Below the pieces are notes generated by a model, which worked only from the letters and a program-made list of their open reading frames with translations, was not told where the DNA came from and ran no database searches. From Hypericum androsaemum (lineage: Eukaryota; Streptophyta; Magnoliopsida; Malpighiales; Hypericaceae), in contig OZ023182.1 of the NCBI GenBank assembly GCA_963995505.1, forward strand, positions 5,510,707-5,574,706: a stretch of DNA of 64,000 nt. Direction: 5' to 3'. A program made the translations under genes and the position numbers. Numbering within the stretch: the stretch's first letter is position 1; each line of letters opens with the position of its first letter. Of this stretch, positions 12,795 through 25,273 are shown in pieces.

Positions 12795-13693
12795 TGTTAG
12801 TAAAATATTAGTAAACTATGATTTTAACACGAGTATATATAAAGCATAAGTAATATAAAAGATGAAGTTTAGAGAATGCTCACGATCACACTTGGGGCTA
12901 AGTGTGGTATACCGTCTTCTTCAAGGTAGAAGTTTTGAATTCAATCCTGGACGAGGCCACAGTAAACCGTGTGCCCTTAAACTCTTATTACCCGCTTATG
13001 TGCTTCAGGCCTCTGTGGGTAATAGATCTTCCAACGTACAACGCCCAATCACGAGTTCTATAGGAAGCACTATAGCACACCTTTCGAACCTTTAGTAGTT
13101 TAGAACTCTGACTCTTTTATGCAAGAGAAGAATTCTATGATCTAGAGGGGAAGAATTAGAGAGCTCAAGAAAGAGTGTGAGCTAGGGGTGATTTGGAATG
13201 GAGGAGGAGGCCTCCTTTTATAGGAAGCCTAGGCCTCCAACACTCAAATCTGTACTAACTTCGGCTATTAACTAGCCCATTAACTTGGTGAGTAAATGGG
13301 TGGTTACTAGACCATAAAAACTCCATATTAACTTGGCGGTTACTCTCATTAAGTTGGCCCAAATTTAATTTTGAAAATTCAAAATTTAAATTCAAATGCC
13401 AACTAGGAGAAGAAGGTTCTAGAGCGTGGACTTGTCCAAGAGGAAGCCCAATAGATTTTGGGTAGAGAATCGTTTGAACAGGTCCGGCCCAGTTCTAAAA
13501 AGATAAGGCCCTGGAACCTGGAATAATTCTCATAAACTTACAATCCTGTAATCCGCAGCCATACTACCTTTAAGCCAATTTTTTTATTCACACCGAGAAT
13601 TGATTTTTCTCGCAAGTGTATTTGGGCCCAAGCCCAATACACTCACTTGTATTGGGCTATCTCTTCTTTGGTTATAAAATTAATTCTCCAACA
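12795..13693 (-). repeat. 3' LTR of a truncated Ty1/copia element
   Basis: Read on the minus strand, the repeat begins TGTTGGAGAATT at 13693 and ends CTAACA at 12795, so the ends are the expected TG...CA with short inverted termini. Immediately 5' on the minus strand is a purine-rich tract (TGGGGGAT, 13694-13701), the usual polypurine tract. Length 899 bp. The far boundary is inferred from the TGTTAG start on the + strand; no partner LTR is present to confirm it. Confidence 0.6.
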
Positions 13694-15715
13694 ATCCCCC
13701 ACATGAATAAAAAATGGCTTATATGACATGAGCCTACCAATGCTACACACAACTTGGAGTTCAACGAGAATTTGTTGTATCTGGAAAGGTGGTTGAAAGC
13801 CTTGAACCTTCCTTAGTAAAATATCTTCGGATATACTTGCCAACCAGTGGACGCGATGCATTGAACTGTTCGGCATTTTGTATATACCAAGACAAAGGTA
13901 CTCATACAACTCATTCTCAAACCACTACTTGGTTCTTTCAGTTGTGTACATTTTGGCCCTGGACTGCCTTGGAAACTTCATGGAATGCTCTAGAGATTTA
14001 GCCCTTAACTCATCTCATAGAAACGCCCCCTTCACATTCGATATAAATGATCTCTTATAAGGAGTATCCTGCCATACCCCACTTATATATACTCGAAGTA
14101 TAAGGATCATTAAAAGCTTAAAAGTTTAACTTTACTATGGACAGGTCTATCACTCTTTCATCATAGGAATAGGTAGGGAACTCAATTTCTTGAGTGCTTT
14201 GTTCGACCCTAGCCTCACAATTTGGTTGTCCTATTGAACTTGCAGATCGGGGTTTACGATCCAGGTTGGGCTGCCATCATGAGTTCAGGTCATTTCGTGG
14301 GCTTTAATCCCATTCCCCTCGATGATACCTCAACTTGGTCTCTCGTTAGACCTTTAGTTAATGGATCCGCGATGTTCTCTTTTGACTTTACATAGTCTAA
14401 AGATATCACACCCGTTCTCAATAACGTTCTCACAGATTTATGTCTACGACGTATGTGTCTAGACTTTCCATTATACACATTGTTTTGTGCTCTTTTAATA
14501 GTTGATTGACTATCACAGTGCACGCTAATGGGAGGCACTAGTTTTGACGACATCGGGATGTCCTCTAAGAAACTTCGGAGTCAATCCGCCTCTTCAGTTG
14601 CTAGATCTAACGCTATGAATTCTGATTCTATAGTTAATCTAGCAATGCAAGTTTGTTCGCATGATCTCCACGAGACCTCTGCCCCTCCAATTGTAAATAT
14701 ATATCTGCTCGTGGATTTTATATTCTTGGAGTCCGAGATCCAGTTCGCGTCTGAATACCCTTCCAGAATGGCTGGATGTCTCGTATAGTGTAATCCATAG
14801 TTAGCAGTGTACCTTAGGTATCTAAGGACTCTAACTATCGCTTTTCAATATTCATCATTGGGATTACTGGTATATCTCGATAATCTATTTACCGAGTTTG
14901 CAATATTTGGTCTAGTACAGTCCATGAGGTACATTAGACTGCTTATAACTCTAGAATAATCTAGTTATCGCACACTCTCTCCGCGATTCTTGCAGAGACT
15001 TGACACCACTTCCATAGGAGTTCTTGCAATTACATTGCTATCCTTATCAAAAATTTTAAGTATCTTTTCGACATAGTGACCTTGGGAAAGTGCGTAACTT
15101 TATGAAGTCTTGGTAATTTTTATCCCAAGTATTACATCAACTTGTCCCAAGTCTTTCATATCAAAATTTTGCGACAACATTCTCTTGATAATTTTGATAT
15201 TAACATTATTACCCATGATCAACATGTCGTCTACGTAGAGACATACTATCATATAGTCGTTATCGTCTCCTTTCACGTAGACACACTTATCACATTGGTT
15301 TATCTGAAACTCGTTAGATAGCATTACACTATCAAACTTTTTGTGCCATTGTTTAGGTGCTTGTTTTAGTCCATACAAAGATTTTACAAATTTACACACC
15401 TTATGTTCTTTACCTGGAACCACAAACCCTTCGGGTTGTTCTGTTTAAATCTTCTCTTCCAAATCTCCATTAAGGAAGACTGTCTTCACATCCATTTGAT
15501 GGATCTCTAGGTTAAAAAAAGCCGCAAAGGCTATGACTAACCTAATAGATGTTTTCCTGGAGACAGGAGCATATGTGTCAAAATAATTAAAACTCTCAGT
15601 TTGCTTGTAGCCTTTAACAATAAGTCTTCCCTTGTACTTATCCACTGTACCATCAGGCTTCATCTTCTTTTTGAAGATCCATTTATGGCCTAGTGGTTTA
15701 CACGCTCCCGACATA
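13694..15715 (-). mobile_element. Ty1/copia pol remnant: reverse transcriptase and RNase H, broken
   Basis: Minus-strand pieces in copia order: 15445-15714 has the RT start (KWIFKKKMKPDG...), ending HQMDVKTVFLNG; 15100-15423 has LYGLKQAPKQWHKKF and the catalytic YVDDM; 14290-14553 has the RNase H end (HCDSQSTIKRAQN, ADPLTKGL). The frames are separated by stops and shifts. Gag, protease, integrase and the 5' LTR are missing: the element is cut off near 15,715. It is non-functional. Confidence 0.88.
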
Positions 15716-16267
15716 GAAGTGGAGCTTTTGTTTCTAAATTAAATTAGATAAAATGAAAAAATAAAAATTAATTTTTCTTACCGGATCACCTGAAAATACC
15801 TGACCGGACGATCCGACCAAATTTTGACCGGTCAAACTATTTTATGAATTTTATGCAAAAAATCGACCCAGATTTAGTCCTGGTTGACAATCGGACTGCA
15901 GTTTTGAAAATATTACAATTATCCTTGTTGAAATTCACCGAATGATCCCCAATTTACTATTTTTATTATACAGTTGACTCTTTCTAGTAAACAATAAACA
16001 TATATAATTCAATATATTTAGTGATTATGATTTAATGTAAATATTATTAGTTAATATTTAGTAGCACCATATAATCACTCAGAAAAAAGGTCCAAGTTGA
16101 GTTGTAGTAGGAAGGATTTGCCGATTTGGTAAGTAGGCCCAGGGGAAACTCCAAAAGAATTCCCCAAAAAGGAAATAAAGTAAATCCAATCCCTTTTTTC
16201 TTAAATAAAAAGGAAAAAAAGACAGAAGCGAGAAAGAAAGAAGGAAGTCTCCTGGACTAAAAAAAAA
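15716..16267. other. Spacer and 5' leader of the Alfin-like gene
   Basis: AT-rich sequence with no gene. The last 150 bases, rich in AAAGAAAG, are the probable promoter and leader of the gene starting at 16268. Confidence 0.4.
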
Positions 16268-18978
16268 ATGGACGGAGGAGGACAGCACAACCCACGAACA
16301 GTGGAAGAGGTCTTCAGAGATTTCAAGGGCCGCCGAGCTGCCTTGATCAAAGCCCTAACCACCGGTTCTCTCTCTCTCTTCCTCAAAATTTTTTTACATT
16401 TTTTTTCCGTATTTTATTTAGTAATTGGAGTTTGTTGTTTTTGTGTCTTTCTCAGATGTCGAGGAGTTCTTCCAGCGGTGCGACCCTGGTTAGGGTTCTA
16501 GTAGTGCTTTCGTTTTTTTCTTTCTTGGAGAGAGTTTTGTTTACTTTTTTTTTATTATTTTTTTTGTAATTTTTTTGGTGGGGTGCAGAGAAGGAGAACC
16601 TTTGCCTGTACGGGTTCCCGAACGAGCAGTGGGAAGTGAATTTGCCGGCGGAGGAGGTCCCGCCGGAGATGCCGGAGCCCGCATTGGGTATCAACTTCGC
16701 CAGGGACGGTATGCAGGAGAAGGACTGGCTCTCCTTGGTCGCCGTCCACGGCGACGCTTGGCTGCTCTCCGTCGCTTTCTACTTCGGAGCTAGGTTCGGG
16801 TTCGACAAAACTGACAGGTACAGCTGTTTTCACCCGAGACCGTTGTTGGATTGTTTTTGTTTGCTCTGGTCCTAGGTGTGGTGGGTTGCGGAGTTTGGTA
16901 GTAGGGTTTAGCTTGAAATTTCGAAAGGCTGAAACTTTGAGGCCAAACCATGTTGACATTTACGTGGGGCTGCACGACTACACTCGTCGGTTTTGTGATC
17001 TGCTTGTGTCTTAGGGATCAAGTTTAGATCTTTGACTCTGTTGACTGTGGTCGTTATTCTGGTTTGCATCGGTTGTTTGATGCCTTGGCATCCCTTCTAA
17101 TACAATAGCACATCTGCTGACTTTTTTCTTTGATGCTATGGGTCTATAACTTATTTCCGAACATGGTATTTATTGATCCGAATTGTTTGGAGAGTTATTT
17201 CTCGTAGTATAGGTACCTAAATATGTGTTAGTTACCGTCGAACTAAATGGGTAGTATACTTACCTAAATATGCGTTAGTTTCCGTTCAACTAAATGGGTA
17301 GTATAGCTACCTAAATATGCATTGGTTACCGTTGCACTTAATGGGTAATATAGTTACCTAAAGATGTGTTAGTTACCGTTGAACTAAATGGGTATGTTGT
17401 CTTGGTAGACAATGTCCTTGAAGTACAACTGATAAGGCGTTGAAGTGACATGGTCTACAAAGGGATTTGTTTCAAACAAGTAGATGGAAGTGTTTTTTTT
17501 TCTATCTTCTTACTAGTAACTATTTTGGATTTCGGCTGTTAGTTGCTTTTATGGTAAAGCTCTCTCTGGTTGATGACGTGAACCATCGCCTTTTCTTCTT
17601 CCCATGCCACAATTCACATCTTTTAGCAGTTTGAAAGTGAGTTTTGATGCAGGAAACGGCTTTTCAACTTGATAAATGATCTGCCATCAATATTTGAAAT
17701 CATAACTGGGACAGCAAAGAAACAGCCAAAGGAGAAATCGTCAATCTCAAATTACAGCAGTACCAAGTCAAAGTCCAATCCTAAAGCGGTATGAATCCTA
17801 TTATGCTCGTCTTTCATATGCATATTCCACTCTGAAACGTCATCACAGTTGTCTTTGGCCTTTAAAATGAGGGAAATGTGAAAAAACAACAACTCTGCGT
17901 GTATTGCATTCCTTAAATGGCTTGATTTTCTCATTGATTGCCGTGCTCATAGATCACCATCTCTATCTGTTTCAGACTTCTCATATCTGTAAAATGGTTC
18001 CACCCTAATTGAAAAAACGTTACCCGAAACTTAAAAAATGACTTGATCAAACTTGCCTTCAACTACCCAAACCTCGTCGAACCTAGAACCTCCAAAGCAC
18101 ACATGAGCGAGACTTAAACTTTCTCGATCCAAAGTGGAACCAGCCTGCTGATTCTTTACCTCTACCCCCAGAGGTTGTAAACTTCTGTAGCATTACGGTG
18201 CTGAGGTGGGACAAGCATTTATTGCTTGAGAAATTTTATTGCTAAAGATTTAGTAATGGCATGTCCCTGATGCAAAACTGTTTTGGTTCAAAGAAAAAAA
18301 AATTCTACCATCCAAAAATAAAAGAAAAATGAAAAAAAAGTAAATTGACCTATTGGGTAGGGTCGTCTTTGTTCAGATACTTGTTCTTGTCCTTAACTTT
18401 GTGTTTGTTGTCTGTATGACCTGATTGTAGTTCTGCCTTCATGTCGAGCAGTCAATTTGTTTGATGTTGTCGCAAGGTTTGGCAGTTGATTTGTGGTGTT
18501 ATTTGGTAGTTGGTTCTTAGAACTGCAACATAAGTTTTAATCTAGTTCCATTTCTAGGACCAAGTAAGCCATAGGAAATACTGGGTAGTACGAATCCTTA
18601 AGTTGCGGTTGCTAGTATTTGGTTCTTTAACTACATTAACGGAAGCATAGTTGGTTTCTCAGCTTTGACGTTATTGCTGTTTGCATGTCTCACTAAATCC
18701 ATTATTTGAAATAGCGAGGCTCTGAACCTAGAAGATATCCAAAGCCGCAGCCAAAGGACGAAGACGAGGGAGCAGAGGAGGAAGAAGAAGAGGATGAGCA
18801 TGGCGATACTCTCTGTGGGGCATGTGGAGAGAACTATGCTTCAGATGAGTTCTGGATCTGCTGCGATGTCTGCGAGAAATGGTTCCATGGGAAGTGTGTG
18901 AAGATTACTCCTGCCAGGGCTGAGCACATCAAGCAGTACAAATGCCCGTCGTGCAGCAACAAAAGAGCTCGGCCTTGA
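16268..18978 (+). CDS. AL: Alfin-like PHD-finger protein, complete, 252 aa
   Basis: Nuclear histone reader; Alfin-like proteins bind H3K4me3 through a C-terminal PHD finger. Five exons: 16268-16364, 16456-16488, 16589-16817, 17653-17788 and 18715-18978. The N-terminal Alfin domain (residues about 10-140) starts [20 protein letters not shown] and continues [17 protein letters not shown]. An acidic linker ([16 protein letters not shown]) precedes the C4HC3 PHD finger, which reads [19 protein letters not shown]...[14 protein letters not shown]...YKCPSC with all eight zinc ligands present. Length and exon layout match the plant family (about 250 aa, five exons). The third intron carries a four-copy tandem repeat. 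Confidence 0.95.
17207..17394. repeat. 47-bp tandem repeat, four copies, in intron 3 of the Alfin-like gene
   Basis: Four consecutive units, each containing a variant of TACCTAAATATG, GTTAGTTACCGT and AACTAAATGGGTA. The span of 188 bases equals exactly 4 x 47. The units differ by several substitutions, so the array is not brand new. Confidence 0.85.
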
Positions 18979-20389
18979 CCCGCTTCGCCGGTGTGGCAGC
19001 TCATCGCTTTTGTACCATCTTATCTGCCCACCGGTCAAGTCAATGCTAACTACTTAGTTAGTCAGGTCGTCTTCTTTGCAGTGCCCAATTGGCACAGCTT
19101 ATGTATCCATTTCCAAATGTAGGGTGCTTTCTTGTGTGTTGGTATCTCCTAGGCGGTAGATTAAACACCTTTGAACCTTGTAGCCTTTCAATATGGACTT
19201 TTTTACACCAGAGCCGGGTATGATGATTATCCTTATTTATTAATTATAATTAATTAGATTGTTTATTTCAGGATGCCAACTACCACCGCAAATTTTCTCT
19301 GAGTTGTTTTGTCCGCCATCCTGGAACCGCTTCTTTAGGAGACGGCTTAATCTGACTGGTCACTAGACCACCTTAACTAGCTGTTGCTCCTTTGAAAAAA
19401 CTTCGCCGGCTGCTGTAGTGGTTACCACCTTGGTGATAGTTGAATATTTGAATAATTAATTAGTCTCACTAATTCAATTTCGACTCGTATAAAATTTCAA
19501 ACGCTGGTAAATCAATTTCTATCACGTTCTATTGTAGTCGACCATTATGATATTTGTGCATCACATGTTCTCTTTTGCTTGCAAAGAGAGTTGGTATAAA
19601 TGCCAATAATTCGATTTCTTTATATTAGGATAATGAATTTGAGACCTATAAAGTGATCAAAATATTTTTTTCTTTTGCGTACAACTTCAACATTATTACC
19701 TAACTTTAACTTTGATCGAAAAACAACTGATGCTAGAAAACCATATTACACAATTTCAACATTATTACCTAATTTGTTGTCTTATTCAAGGAACTACAAG
19801 CTGATTGGATTAGGATAAAAATACTGGTCAATACTTGAGTTCGGATCATATCGTTAAGGGAAAGGAAGCATCCCAACAACCAAAACAATAATAGCTTTAT
19901 TCCAATCAGGCGATCTACACTTGGGAGTTTTCTAATAACCAAAACTTCATATTACTTTCTTCAACAACCAAAACGACTTCGAAGCTGTTTAACAACCGAA
20001 CTCGGTACCAACAATCACTTAGATTAATTGACGATAGTGTTATTCTAGATTAAGCAAGTCTCAAGTTCAAATCTTTGAGAATACAATATCAAATACTTGT
20101 TGAGAGAGCTTTGTCACATCCCAAAAGTCTTATCTGAGTTGAACCTGTATTAGTCGACCCACTTGACCGGATAGTAGGTGGTATAAAATATAAAAAAGAA
20201 CAACCAAACTTGGCGACTTTGTCCAGTCAAACAAATCTTAGTCTCAGCCAATATATATAAGATAACGAAGCTTCCCTTCCATTTCCATGCAAACTCAGTC
20301 CAAATATGCCTCTCTTTTCCGTCTCACTCCATTATAGACTTTGGAACGTTGACGCTTACCTTTCCCACTTACTTTCCTCAGCTAGCCAT
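18979..20389. other. Alfin-like 3' UTR, spacer and distal PAL1 promoter
   Basis: 3' untranslated sequence runs to roughly 19,250. From about 19,795 on, the sequence resembles the region upstream of the other PAL genes (for example CCCAACAACCAAAACAATA), so it belongs to the duplicated PAL unit. No other gene seen. Confidence 0.5.
20204..20256 (+). promoter_or_regulatory. PAL1 promoter conserved block
   Basis: Contains CCAAACTTGGCGACT, then AGTCAAAC and TCTCAGCCA in the same order as in the other PAL promoters. AGTCAA holds the TGAC-type W-box core on the reverse strand. The TATA box TATAAATA lies downstream at 20390-20397, about 150 bp before the ATG. The function of the block is inferred only from its conservation. 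Confidence 0.5.
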
Positions 20390-20542
20390 TATAAATAAGA
20401 CCCTCCAATTCCCTATTGAAACCCACAACCGAAGACAACTAACTAACTAACTAACTACAACAATCATCCATCTCCGAAAGAGGCATTATCCATCTAAGCC
20501 AATCCCAATTTGCCTCAAATTCCCCCTCTTGTAAACATCACA

Positions 20543-22690
20543 ATGGCCCCAAATGGATGTGCATCTCCCATCAAATCTTTTCCTGTCCAAAAGGACGCCC
20601 AATTTTCCCACTCATCACCTGAACAGCCTCACTGGAGGAAGGCTGCCGAGTCCCTTGCGTGCTCCCATTTCGATGAGGTCTCAAAGATGGTGGCCGAGTT
20701 TTCCAACACGGAGACCGTTGGCATCCAGGGGACGACCTTGACAGTTGCTCAGGTCACTGCCGTTGCACGTCGAGGCGAAGTTCAGGTTCACCTCGACGAG
20801 GCAGCGGCACGTGACCGAGTGGCAAGGAGCGCGGAGTGGGTGGCCGCGAACATCGCTAAAGGCACGGATACCTACGGTGTCACCACCGGATTTGGTGCAA
20901 CTTCCCACAGAAGGACAAACAAAACAGCTGACCTCCAGGCCGAGCTCATCAGGTTCCTGAATGCAGGAGTCATCGGAAAGGAGAATCTTCCCACGAGTTA
21001 CTCCAAGGCAGCTATGCTTGTCAGGACTAATACGCTGATGCAGGGCTACTCGGGTATCCGTTGGGAGATACTCGATTCTGTTGCCAAGCTGATGAACCTT
21101 AACTTGATCCCTAAGCTTCCACTGAGAGGGACCATTACGGCTTCGGGCGATCTGGTCCCGTTGTCTTACATCGCTGGCTTGATCACGGGCCGACATAATT
21201 CGAGGGTGGTCACCCCTGAAGGGGGCGAGATCACAGCCACAGAGGCTTTGAAAAGGGCTGGAATTTCTGCTCCTTTTGAGCTCCAGGCAAAGGAAGGATT
21301 GGCTCTCGTAAATGGAACAGCTGTCGGATCTGCCGTGGCTGCGACTGTTTGCTTCGACGCAAATTTAATGGCTCTCTTGGCAGAAGTCCTCTCAGCTTTG
21401 TTCTGTGAGGCTATGCACGGGAAGGCAGAGTTCACCGATCCCTTAACTCATGATCTGAAGCACCATCCGGGTCAGATTGAGGCTGCAGCTATCATGAAAT
21501 CCCTGTTAGATGAGAGTGACTACATGAAGGAAGCGCAAATCCGCTACGAGAAGGATCCTCTTACCAAGCCTAAACAGGACAGGTACGCATTGAGAACCTC
21601 TCCTCAGTGGCTGGGGCCTCAGGTTGAAGTGATCCGTGCAGCTACCCACTCAATTGAGAGGGAGATCAACTCGGTCAATGACAATCCAATCATTGACGTG
21701 GCCAGAGACCTTGCTCTCCATGGAGGTAACTTCCAGGGGACACCTATCGGTGTTTCCATGGACAATCTCAGGATCGCCTTGGCTGCAATAGGGAAGCTCA
21801 TGTTTGCTCAGTTCTCCGAGCTCGTTTGTGACTACTACAACAACGGCTTACCTTCCAACCTCAGTGGCGGGCCTAATCCAAGCCTGGATTACGGGCTCAA
21901 GGGCGCAGAGATCGCGATGGCGTCTTACTGCTCCGAGCTTCAGTACTTGGCAAACCCAGTGACTACTCATGTCCAAAGTGCGGAGCAGCACAACCAGGAT
22001 GTGAACTCTCTTGGGTTGATCTCTGCCCGGAAAAGCGCAGAGGCCATCGACATCCTGAAGCTAATGTCAGCTACCTACATGGTCGGACTTTGCCAGGCAA
22101 TTGATCTGAGGCACTTGGAGGAGAATATGAAGGAGGTGATGAAACAAGTCCTGAGGCAAGTGATCAGGAAGACCCTATACGTAGCCGAGGATGGATCTCT
22201 ATTGGAGTCTCGTTTCTGTGAGAAGGAACTCCTCCAAGTCATTGAACATCTTCCTGTATTCTCCTATCTTGATGACCCCACTAACCCTTCCTACAACCTT
22301 CTCCCTACCCTTCAAGAGGTGCTCGTTAAGAAAGCTCTAGCTAGAGACCCCGAAGCAGGAACCCGCGACGAAGTTGGCTACTCTGTCTTCAAGAAGATAC
22401 CGATCTTTGTGGAGGAGCTGAAGGTGAGACTAGGGGAAGAGGTAGAGAAGGCGAGAGAGAGATTCGACAATGGAGAATTCGGCATAGCCAACAGGATCAG
22501 CAAGTGCAGGACATACCCGATCTATCAGTTCGTGAGAGGTGAAGTCGGGACCGAGCTTCTGAGTGGGGCTAAGAAGATCAGCCCTGGAGAGGACATAGAG
22601 AAGGTTCATGAGGCTATTGAAGAAGGCAAACTAGGAGAGGTTCTGATGAGATGCCTGTCGAGTTGCAAGGAGTCGGGTCGTTTATTCTAG
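20543..22690 (+). CDS. PAL: Phenylalanine ammonia-lyase, copy 1 (PAL1), intronless, 715 aa
   Basis: Deaminates L-phenylalanine to trans-cinnamate, the entry step of phenylpropanoid metabolism, as a cytosolic homotetramer. The Ala-Ser-Gly triad that cyclises to the MIO cofactor is at residues 200-202 ([18 protein letters not shown]). Catalytic Tyr is at 111 in [48 protein letters not shown] and [14 protein letters not shown] are intact. Phe138 in IRFLNAG indicates Phe preference; grass bifunctional PTALs have His there. The ATG at 20543 is the first in frame; the upstream extension of 11 codons begins with TTG and is not a credible start. There is no intron, whereas most angiosperm PALs have one. 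Several stretches ([20 protein letters not shown]) read like gymnosperm PALs. Confidence 0.97.
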   Translation: MAPNGCASPIKSFPVQKDAQFSHSSPEQPHWRKAAESLACSHFDEVSKMVAEFSNTETVGIQGTTLTVAQVTAVARRGEVQVHLDEAAARDRVARSAEWVAANIAKGTDTYGVTTGFGATSHRRTNKTADLQAELIRFLNAGVIGKENLPTSYSKAAMLVRTNTLMQGYSGIRWEILDSVAKLMNLNLIPKLPLRGTITASGDLVPLSYIAGLITGRHNSRVVTPEGGEITATEALKRAGISAPFELQAKEGLALVNGTAVGSAVAATVCFDANLMALLAEVLSALFCEAMHGKAEFTDPLTHDLKHHPGQIEAAAIMKSLLDESDYMKEAQIRYEKDPLTKPKQDRYALRTSPQWLGPQVEVIRAATHSIEREINSVNDNPIIDVARDLALHGGNFQGTPIGVSMDNLRIALAAIGKLMFAQFSELVCDYYNNGLPSNLSGGPNPSLDYGLKGAEIAMASYCSELQYLANPVTTHVQSAEQHNQDVNSLGLISARKSAEAIDILKLMSATYMVGLCQAIDLRHLEENMKEVMKQVLRQVIRKTLYVAEDGSLLESRFCEKELLQVIEHLPVFSYLDDPTNPSYNLLPTLQEVLVKKALARDPEAGTRDEVGYSVFKKIPIFVEELKVRLGEEVEKARERFDNGEFGIANRISKCRTYPIYQFVRGEVGTELLSGAKKISPGEDIEKVHEAIEEGKLGEVLMRCLSSCKESGRLF

Positions 22691-23130
22691 AGCAAGACAT
22701 GATTAATTTACTACTCCTTGATTATTTTCCAAGGCCTCCCAATTGATGGAGGGCAAATGTAATTCTTCTTCATTATTATTATTTTTCATTCAACATCTTT
22801 TAAGCTACTAGCATCTAGTTGTATGTACTTTTGTAACTTAAAAACTTTCTATGGCAATAAGAAAAGAAAGATACTCAGCAATTCATTGCAATGACTTACT
22901 TGGCTTACCATTTTCGCGGTTCTACATAGAAACCTTGGCAATAAATGTCAGCTCTTGTTTCCTCAACATTGTATCACTAGAATGTCCGTCCCACTACTAG
23001 AGCACTGGAGCTTATGAAACCTCAACACAAATGTAGATTTTTTCCTCTCTCCATTTTCACTCACCATGCCAGACCAAAACAGATGCAGCTTTAGTTAACG
23101 TAAAGGAGGTAGATAACTTATTCAGTAATT
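22691..23130. other. PAL1 3' UTR and duplicated downstream flank
   Basis: The 3' flank is shared in part with PAL2 (AATAAATGTCAGCTCTT near 22,940; ACCAAAACAGATGCAGCTTTAGTT near 23,070), with an internal deletion relative to PAL2. No gene. Confidence 0.55.
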
Positions 23131-24130
23131 TTGCTGTTCATAGAGCTTCTAGGTGGCTTGCTGTCACAGGGGATCTCTGTACATGGGCCTCACTCCGTTT
23201 CCGAACAGAGGGAGGTATGGGGAGAAAATTTTGGCTCTTCTAGAACGGAGATGTGGATAATTGCTGGAGATTTTTCTAATGCGGTGTACAATGGAAGGGA
23301 GAGGAAAAATAGTCCTCCTGGGATGAACTCTGGAATGAAAGCCTTGTGCAAATTCATTGAGGACTCTCATCTTGTCAATCTTCCTTTGTTGGGCCATCAA
23401 TTTACTTGGAGGAGAAACGAAGAACAAGCGAGCAGATTGGATATATTCCTTATTTCTGCAAATTAATTTCCTGACTTAGTTCAGCAGACTCCGATCAAAG
23501 AAGTTGGTGATCTAATGAGTGAATTAGATAGACAGGAAGAATTATGTCCCCTTTCTGCTGATAACAAGGAAATGAGATGTAAACTGCAGGAGCAACTGTT
23601 GGTATCAGAAAAGCATCTTGATTCCATTTGGAGGGGACAGAAACACCATCAATATTCCAGAGGGAAGGCTCCATTCTGTCTCTGATCCCTGGGATTGTAA
23701 GATAGAAAAATTGCCAATCAAGTATGGGAGGTAACATGAATTTGATTTCATCCTGGAAGCCTGTCATCGAATCTATTGATAACAGACTGAGCAGTTGGAA
23801 GGGTAGTTTACTTTCAATGGGAGGAAGATTGACGTTGGTGAAGGCTGTACTCTCTAGTCTGCCTATTTACTACATTTCAATGTATAGGCTTCCTGTTGGT
23901 GTCTGCAAGTTGATTGAGCAAAAGATGAGGAGATTCCTGTGGTCAGGAAAATGAGGTCAATAAGTCTCCACTAGTTAAATGGGATTTGGTTGGAAGACCA
24001 GTTTGATTTGGGGGTCAGTATAATCGATAAAATTATGGTCAAGAATAGAGCTTTGCTATATAAGTGGATTTGGAGATTTTTACAAGAGGGAGATTCCTTG
24101 TGGGTCAGTACAACGTTTTTTTCCCCTTCA
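23131..24130 (+). mobile_element. Degenerate L1-type LINE between PAL1 and PAL2
   Basis: The + strand shows an endonuclease piece at 23131-23466 (IIAGDFSN..., GHQFTWRR) and, from 23724, the region after RT (LSSWKGSLLSMGGRLTLVKAVLSSLP; FLWSG), then KIMVKNRALLYKWIWRF near 24030. The middle of the RT is deleted and stops are frequent. No poly(A) end is preserved. Confidence 0.8.
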
Positions 24131-24140
24131 AAGTATGCAT

Positions 24141-25273
24141 ATAGTGGTAAGTCACATGCCATTTTCTTGCATCGAATCGTGACTTTTATCACTGTTCGCT
24201 AGTCACACCCGGAAAGCAAAACAAATTACTAATGGAGTTTGCATTATTGAGTGTGTAATAATTGTTAGTAGAATTTGTCATCTTTTAAAAAATTTACTAA
24301 TTTTACACTTTAATCAGTTCAGTGAATATCCGAATATATTACCTCGAAGCTGAATGGATTTGGGGTTGGGATAAAATGCCCGGTCAATAATCAAGTTCGG
24401 TCTTACTAGGAAAAGCAAACGAAGCTGCTTCCCAACAACCAAAACAATAGCTATTTTCCATTCAGGCGAGCTAATTCTAATTTGCGTATTTTAATAGCCC
24501 AAACGTGTGTGATAACCAAAACACTGTATCATATATCACTTGATTGTACATTCAACAACTTTCGATTTTTAAAGTTGTTCAACGACCAAACTTGGCGACT
24601 ATGTCTAGTCAACTATCTCAGCCAAACTTAAAAATACAACCTAATTATATGGTTAATATTCCATGCCGACTATCCAATCACTTGACAGCTCGCTATCCTT
24701 ACATGGCACAAGGTTTATGAGAAATTGAAAAGAATTTACATAAAATTGAAGCATCTTTTCATTGCCACGGAAAATTAAAAACCGCCATTCAATTTTTGGA
24801 ATGCCTTTTAACTTTCTACATCTTCATTCAATTTTTCGAGACCAGAAAAGCTAAATGAATTTCATAGAAAATTAAAACATCATCTTTTACATTTACATAA
24901 TTGTAGATTTAAAGTTGTAGCGTAAAATTATATATCACGTATTCACCAAACTTGGCGACTATATCTAAGTCAAACTAATCTCAGCCATTATTATTAAAAA
25001 AAGAGAACCAAGCTTCCTTTCCTTTAACATGCAAACTCAGTCATTTTTATATCATTGCACTCCATTATAGACTTGGACCATTAACGAAGACCTTTCCCCA
25101 CTTGTAGCTTCACTCAGCTGGCCACCTATATATATGATCCTCCAATTCCTCTTGAAACCACAACCCAGAAACAACTAACTAACTACAACAGTTATCCACC
25201 TCCAAACGAGGCATTATCCATCAAAACCAAATCCCAATTTGCCTCACATTCTTCCTCACTTGTAAACGTCAAA
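24141..25273 (+). promoter_or_regulatory. PAL2 promoter, duplicated in front of PAL3
   Basis: Homologous along about 1.1 kb to 36339-37456. The block CCAAACTTGGCGACTAT...AGTCAA...TCTCAGCCA occurs twice (24587-24626 and 24946-24988). The TATA box TATATATA is at 25127-25134, followed by CAACTAACTAACTACAACA in the leader. Small insertions and deletions distinguish it from the PAL3 copy. Confidence 0.6.

Noticed and set aside
12795..15715. Copia element as a possibly active retrotransposon
   Set aside because: Only one LTR, no gag, protease or integrase, and RT/RNase H frames are broken.
20510..20542. Longer PAL1 and PAL3 reading frames giving 726 residues
   Set aside because: The extension begins with TTG, not ATG, and the ATG at 20543 (37457 in PAL3) matches the start of the other copies.
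20681..21196. Antisense open frames of up to 211 codons inside the PAL genes
   Set aside because: They recur in every PAL copy simply because the sense strand is conserved; no independent evidence of coding.
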